A stretch of DNA of 10,930 nucleotides, taken from the NCBI GenBank assembly GCA_047629095.1, contig JBLHWM010000098.1, forward strand, positions 1 through 10,930, in the 5' to 3' direction. The notes beneath the pieces were generated by a model. That model was not told the origin of the DNA. It ran no database searches and worked only from the letters and a program-made list of their open reading frames with translations. Below are positions 6,891 through 10,930 of this stretch, one piece after another; within the stretch, counting starts at the first letter, position 1, and every line of letters starts with the position of its first letter. Both the position numbers and the translations under genes were made by a program. The DNA comes from CALBMX01 sp047629095 (GTDB lineage Bacteria > Planctomycetota > UBA1135 > GCA-002686595).

Positions 6891-8780
6891 ATGTCCTCCG
6901 TTTTCGAACAGCTCCGCAGTACTGGACGCCTGCCATCGCCCTCTGGTGTTGGTGCAAAGATCCTAGCGCTGACTCAGGATCCAGAGGCAACGATCGAAGA
7001 TGTGGCCGCGTTACTCCAGCGCGATCCGGCCCTAACCGGTCGGATCATGAGTGTGGCCAACTCAGCTCAACAGGCCGGCGCAGTTGCGCTCTCGACTCCG
7101 AAAGCTGCCGCCCTTCGCCTTGGCCTGCGCTCAGTATCGAGCATCGCCGTTGGCTTCACCCTCGTCAACGCAAATCGACACGGCCACTGCGATGGATTTG
7201 ACTACAACGCCTATTGGTCCACTAGCCTGGCTACGGCCGTCGCTTCCCAGTCCATCGCCCAGCTCGTCAACCCAGACCTCGCTCCGGAAGCCTTCACCGC
7301 TGGACTCATCCTGCGTATTGGACGCCTTGCCCTGGCAAGTGCCCAACCCGAGATCTATCAAGGCATCCTCGCAAAGTGGCGGGGTGGGATTCAAAACCTG
7401 CGAGAGCTTGAGACCGAGGCCTTCGGCCTAAACCACGCGGAAGTCGCCGAGCAGCTGGTGAAGGAATGGGGCATGCCGACTCGCGTCAGCCGAGCGATCT
7501 ACTCCGCCCTCTGCGGCACAGATCAGGCACGTCCCGGGGAAGCCTTGGAACTGGCGAAGCTTCTCGAGTTTGGCTCCTACCTAGCTTGCAGTCACATTGG
7601 CATGGTCCCCACAGTTGTCGATACCGATCCACAGCTTGCCGAAACTCTCCAGAGCTTCGGGATTGAAGTCGACGATTTCCTAGCGAGCTTCGAGGAGATC
7701 GTTCGCGATTGGAAAGAGCTCAGCGCGGACATGCAGATCGTGCCTCTTCCGCCGACCAATGAGAATGGCGAGCCAGAGGGCGAGCAGTCCGAGGGACAGG
7801 GTGATGATCAGCGTCCTTTCGTTCTGATTGTGGACGACGACCTCATCTCCCTGCGTATCCTATCCAACTGCCTGACGCAGAGTGGATTCAAGGTACTCGC
7901 TACTGCGGACCCGAAGCTGGCGCTTGTGCTGGCGATTCAGCACGAGCCCTCGGTCTTGATCACAGACTGGCTGATGCCTGAGATAGACGGGCTCAGCCTC
8001 TGCCGCGCCCTGCGCCGCTGTGAATCGGGGCGCCGGATCTACATCATGGTGCTCACATCCACAGAGGACGAGAGCGCCTGCATGCGCGCCTTTGATGCGG
8101 AAGCTGACGACTTCATTCGCAAGCCATTCCAACCCAAAGATCTGCTCTCGCGAGTCGAGATCGGAGTGCGGCTTAGCGCAGCCCAGGGTAGCCTGGAGAC
8201 AGGGGGCCAGTCGAGGCTCAAACCGGTCAATCGCGATCGCCCGGCTGGTGACATCAACGATATCACTGCCGCCGATCGCGCCCTCGGGCAAGAGTCCGGA
8301 CGGGACGAGCGTACGGGGCTGACCAATCGCGTCTACGCTACGAGTCGGCTCAATGCCTTTTACGAGCAAGACAAAGACAGCGCGATTGCGGTCATCGCTT
8401 TGAACATCGACGGCCTCACCACGGCATCGACAGACTTCAGCTTAAGTGCTACCGAAAGCCTCACCGTGCAGGTTGCATCGCTCTTGCAGGCCACCATCCG
8501 CGAGGTCGATACCTTATGCACATCCGGCAGTGGCGGCTTTTTGGTTCTCTGCCCAGGAGCCGACTTGAAGGTTGTCATGCGCATCGCCGAAAGGCTGCGG
8601 CTTGCCATTCAAAGCGCGTGCATCTCCACGGATGGACTCCCAGGATTGGCGACAGTCAGCGCGGGGATTGCCGAACGCGGCTCTTCGACTTCGACGGCGA
8701 CAGCGCTCTTCCTGCTCGCAGAAGCTGCCCTTGAGTTTGGTGCCATGGGTGGCCCGAACCAAGTGCACGCCGCAGCCTAG
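6891..8780 (+). CDS. HDOD-REC-degenerate GGDEF signalling protein
   Basis: A 629-residue cytoplasmic protein with three domains. Residues about 13-235 are an HDOD domain (SVANSA near residue 55; the HD metal motif is lacking, as is normal). An acidic linker (GEPEGEQSEGQGDDQ) leads to a receiver domain at about 310-430, complete with Asp315/Asp316, phosphoacceptor Asp359, Thr389 and Lys411-Pro412. Residues about 470-625 are a GGDEF fold that begins DERTGLTNR. Its active site reads GSGGF (546-550) instead of GGDEF, and the FKxxND and GHxxGD substrate motifs are gone, so it should not make c-di-GMP. The inhibitory-site motif RxxD is kept at the right spacing (Arg537-Glu-Val-Asp540), so it may bind c-di-GMP. 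It follows the HPt gene by 10 bp, which suggests it is controlled by phosphorylation. ATG 6891 has no Shine-Dalgarno sequence but is the only sensible start before the HDOD domain. Confidence 0.95.
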   Translation: MSSVFEQLRSTGRLPSPSGVGAKILALTQDPEATIEDVAALLQRDPALTGRIMSVANSAQQAGAVALSTPKAAALRLGLRSVSSIAVGFTLVNANRHGHCDGFDYNAYWSTSLATAVASQSIAQLVNPDLAPEAFTAGLILRIGRLALASAQPEIYQGILAKWRGGIQNLRELETEAFGLNHAEVAEQLVKEWGMPTRVSRAIYSALCGTDQARPGEALELAKLLEFGSYLACSHIGMVPTVVDTDPQLAETLQSFGIEVDDFLASFEEIVRDWKELSADMQIVPLPPTNENGEPEGEQSEGQGDDQRPFVLIVDDDLISLRILSNCLTQSGFKVLATADPKLALVLAIQHEPSVLITDWLMPEIDGLSLCRALRRCESGRRIYIMVLTSTEDESACMRAFDAEADDFIRKPFQPKDLLSRVEIGVRLSAAQGSLETGGQSRLKPVNRDRPAGDINDITAADRALGQESGRDERTGLTNRVYATSRLNAFYEQDKDSAIAVIALNIDGLTTASTDFSLSATESLTVQVASLLQATIREVDTLCTSGSGGFLVLCPGADLKVVMRIAERLRLAIQSACISTDGLPGLATVSAGIAERGSSTSTATALFLLAEAALEFGAMGGPNQVHAAA

Positions 8781-8781
8781 C

Positions 8782-8898
8782 AGCCCGCCCCTAAAAGGGC
8801 CGCGCTGAGACAGAGCCATCTTTGAGCACGGCCCGGGCCCGACCGACTTGGCATGGGCGAAGAAGGCAAAGTCGAGTAGACCGTTATTGGGGCGGGCT
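8782..8898. repeat. Inverted repeat spanning the convergent intergenic region
   Basis: AGCCCGCCCC (8782-8791) and its exact reverse complement GGGGCGGGCT (8889-8898) enclose 97 bases between the two convergent HDOD genes. Close to the left arm, GCCC-CTAAAA-GGGC (8787-8800) could make a small separate hairpin without a T-run. A terminator role at the meeting point of two genes is possible. The 133-bp gap (8781-8913) holds no convincing gene. Confidence 0.4.
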
Positions 8899-8913
8899 AC
8901 CAGCTCCGCAGTC

Positions 8914-10899
8914 TCACCCCGCGTCGCGGCGCTCCACCCCTTCCGATGAGAAGTCCACCTTCTCCATACCGGGCCAGGTGATCGCGCAGTTGCGACCGTT
9001 CTCCTTGGCGTGGTAGACAGCCTCGTCGGCCGCCTTGAAGAAGGCGTCGAGATTCTGGGTCGCGGCGCTCTTCGTAGCCACTCCTAAGCTGACGGTCACG
9101 TTGGTGTGGAACGTACCAGCGTGGACAACCTTCTCTTCGATGGCCTTGCGCACGCGCTCGGCACAGCGAGCCGCGGACTCGAGGTCAGCGTCACTGCAGA
9201 TGATCAGGAACTCTTCCCCGCCGATGCGGCAAGCAGCCTCGCCGCGGCGAGTCACGCTCTTGAGTGTGAGGGCAACCTCCTTGAGGACCTCATCGCCAAC
9301 GTCGTGGCCATGGTTGTCGTTGACCGCCTTGAACAGGTCGATGTCCATCATAACCAGACCCAAGCTCGCGCCAGAGCGGTCGCTGCGCGCCCACTCTTCC
9401 CGCAGGCGATCCATTGCGTAGCGCCGGTTGGGTAGGTCGGTCAACGCATCCGTCAAGGAGTCGCGCTTCATCATCGACGCCTGGTGGCGACTGTTCTCAC
9501 AGTGCGAGCGAATGATGCGGCGGTCCCGGTCAATGGACTCCCAGTGCTGGAGAGATTTACGAGAGGAGAGGATTCGCGCTAACAAGATTTGCAGCGGAGA
9601 CTTCTTATCGATGAAGTCGTCGATCCCGGCTTCGTAGGCGCGCACGATCTGCGTCTCGTCCACTTCGCCGGTAAACAGGATGAAGAACATGCGCTCGCCG
9701 AACTCAGTGCTGCGCACGTATTTGCAGAGCTCTAGCCCGTCCATGCCCGGCATGTGCCAATCGGACAGGATTACCTGGGGCGGTGATTGCCGCAGTAAGG
9801 CAAGGGCCTCGATACCGTCAACGGCAACATCCACTTGGTGTCCAGCCTTCTCGAGCTTGCGGCGGTTCGCAAGCCTCGCGATGGAGTTGTCTTCCACCAA
9901 TAGGATATGCAACCCCGCGCCCATAGAGTTTGCGACTAAGGACTTACCCCCGGTTCTGTTGTAGCGCTTGGGCTCAGCACCTCGCTCGTTCCAATCGGAG
10001 AGCTCACCGAATCCCGGTACGGTACGTGTGGGGAAGGTCAAGAGATCGCCCCAGAACCACCAGTCGTTCACGACCTTGTCCCCAAGGTTGTTCATGACGT
10101 CGCGACTCACTTCCAAGCAGTTGCGCTCTTTAATGAAGTTGGGCCAGAGGCTCATGCGCTGCTTCATGTCCGCGGTCACGAGGTTGGCGATCAAGGTTGC
10201 GATGCGCAGGATGTCGGGTAGGCGCTCTTCAGTGGGCTCTAGGCTGGAGGTCCGCCTGCGCAGCTCACAACTTGCAAAGAACATCGGCTCAAAGACGGCC
10301 CGTGATACACCGTAATCCCGCAGGGTTGCCCATGCGACCGAGTTGCGATCCACGCCAAACGCCTCGCGCTCGAGTTGTCGCAGCACGGCGTCATCACCAT
10401 CAGCCTTCTCCAGAAGCCCGCTATAGCGATCGGGATAGGTCTCGGCCAAGACGATCTTGCCAAGGTCAACGAACAGCCCAGATAGGAAGCAGCGAAGGGG
10501 TTCTTTCGCGCCGAGCATCACGCCAACATGCTGAGCGGCGACTCCGCGGGCGAGCGCCCTGCCCCAGAAGTTGTCGCGATCCATGCCCCTGCAGACACCC
10601 ATGCGGTACGAGCGCAAGATGACCATACTGAGCACAATATCACGCACCATATCGAGGCCCAGGAAGCGGACGAGATCCGTAGCTTCCTTGCGCGTCGGTG
10701 ACTGAACCATGCCCTTCGAGACACCCAGATTGAGCCAGGCCAAGGTCGCGTAAAGTGGCACATCGGCCGTGATCAGATCGACTAGATCCTCACGACTCTC
10801 CTCACCCTTCCAGTTCTCCCTCAGCAGCCCTCGGTAGGACTCGGGCAAAACGTTGCGGTGAATGAGGTTGGGCTTGAGGCCAAAAATGAATGGAGGCAA
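8914..10899 (-). CDS. HDOD-REC-GGDEF diguanylate cyclase-type response regulator
   Basis: A 661-residue paralog of the 6891-8780 protein. Residues about 17-240 are the HDOD domain and about 330-445 the receiver, with Glu336/Asp337, phosphoacceptor Asp380, Thr410 and Lys432 at the same spacing as in the paralog. The usual Pro after that Lys is replaced by Lys433. A charged signalling helix (about 445-480) leads to a GGDEF domain at about 480-645 with DSLTDALTDLPNRR, DIDLFKAVND, GHDVGD and GGEEF (560-564). It is therefore expected to make c-di-GMP from two GTP. The inhibitory-site position reads R551-R-G-E554, so the Asp of RxxD is Glu and feedback inhibition may be weak. The first codon is TTG at 10899, with AAGGA seven bases upstream on the minus strand, the best ribosome-binding site in the window. 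The frame is open to 10930, so a start outside the window remains possible. No ATG lies between. Confidence 0.94.
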   Translation of the reverse strand: MPPFIFGLKPNLIHRNVLPESYRGLLRENWKGEESREDLVDLITADVPLYATLAWLNLGVSKGMVQSPTRKEATDLVRFLGLDMVRDIVLSMVILRSYRMGVCRGMDRDNFWGRALARGVAAQHVGVMLGAKEPLRCFLSGLFVDLGKIVLAETYPDRYSGLLEKADGDDAVLRQLEREAFGVDRNSVAWATLRDYGVSRAVFEPMFFASCELRRRTSSLEPTEERLPDILRIATLIANLVTADMKQRMSLWPNFIKERNCLEVSRDVMNNLGDKVVNDWWFWGDLLTFPTRTVPGFGELSDWNERGAEPKRYNRTGGKSLVANSMGAGLHILLVEDNSIARLANRRKLEKAGHQVDVAVDGIEALALLRQSPPQVILSDWHMPGMDGLELCKYVRSTEFGERMFFILFTGEVDETQIVRAYEAGIDDFIDKKSPLQILLARILSSRKSLQHWESIDRDRRIIRSHCENSRHQASMMKRDSLTDALTDLPNRRYAMDRLREEWARSDRSGASLGLVMMDIDLFKAVNDNHGHDVGDEVLKEVALTLKSVTRRGEAACRIGGEEFLIICSDADLESAARCAERVRKAIEEKVVHAGTFHTNVTVSLGVATKSAATQNLDAFFKAADEAVYHAKENGRNCAITWPGMEKVDFSSEGVERRDAG

Positions 10900-10906
10900 G
10901 GGAAGA

Positions 10907-10911
10907 TCCTT
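10907..10911 (-). promoter_or_regulatory. Ribosome-binding site supporting the TTG start
   Basis: Read on the minus strand, AAGGA is followed by seven bases and then TTG (10899-10897). This ideal spacing supports the TTG as the real start of the HDOD-REC-GGDEF gene, and it stands out because most other genes here have no such site. Confidence 0.5.
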
Positions 10912-10930
10912 CGGCGAAACGGTCTGTAAC

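Noticed and set aside
8787..8800. GCCC-CTAAAA-GGGC as an intrinsic terminator after the HDOD gene
   Set aside because: The stem is only four base pairs and no T-run follows, so it is noted only as part of the larger inverted repeat.
8514..8940. Minus-strand frame through the intergenic gap reading ELVARPNNGLLDFAFFAHAK, then MALSQRGPF
   Set aside because: The stretch looks protein-like for about 20 residues, but on the left it runs antisense inside the HDOD gene and on the right it is the +1 frame of the other HDOD gene. There is no start with a ribosome-binding site and no known domain. A decayed gene fragment cannot be excluded.
1..10930. CRISPR arrays, tRNA or rRNA genes, transposases, phage or defence genes
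   Set aside because: No spaced direct repeats, cloverleaf or rRNA sequence, or transposase, nuclease or phage motifs were found in any frame.

Overview
The window is GC-rich, densely coding bacterial DNA with eight protein genes on both strands. No RNA gene, insertion sequence, CRISPR array or phage gene was seen. A heptosyltransferase-type GT9 enzyme and three predicted lipoproteins point to a Gram-negative (diderm) cell. The mix of a sulfatase-like protein, a DUF3604 lipoprotein, HDOD-response regulator-GGDEF proteins and mostly Shine-Dalgarno-less starts would fit Planctomycetota or a deltaproteobacterial-type lineage. That placement is an inference; no marker gene is present to prove it.

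Layout. (1) 1-766, minus: a lipoprotein that runs off the left edge, divergent from (2) 899-1753, plus: a small lipoprotein with the outline of a sulfatase but without its catalytic residues. (3) 1785-2840, minus: a GT9 glycosyltransferase, convergent with gene 2 across 31 bp that can form two competing hairpins. (4) 2925-5048, plus: a large DUF3604/PHP-type metal-dependent lipoprotein, divergent from gene 3. (5) 5045-6361, minus: an UMF1-family MFS permease whose stop codon interlocks with that of gene 4. (6) 6512-6880, plus: an HPt phosphotransfer protein. (7) 6891-8780, plus: an HDOD-REC-degenerate GGDEF protein, 10 bp after gene 6. (8) 8914-10899, minus: a second HDOD-REC-GGDEF protein with an intact GGEEF site, convergent with gene 7.

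The left half (genes 1-5) is an envelope or cell-surface set with little evidence of a shared pathway. The right half (genes 6-8) reads as one signalling locus: an HPt donor, two receiver proteins built on the same three-domain plan, one apparently a c-di-GMP synthase and the other apparently catalytically dead but with the c-di-GMP-binding RxxD motif retained. A writer/reader pair fed by one phosphorelay is the most interesting hypothesis here. No sensor histidine kinase lies in the window, so the input is unknown.

No gene-free stretch exceeds 300 bases. The longest gaps are 767-898, 6362-6511 and 8781-8913; each holds a short repeat described below and no gene that can be defended.
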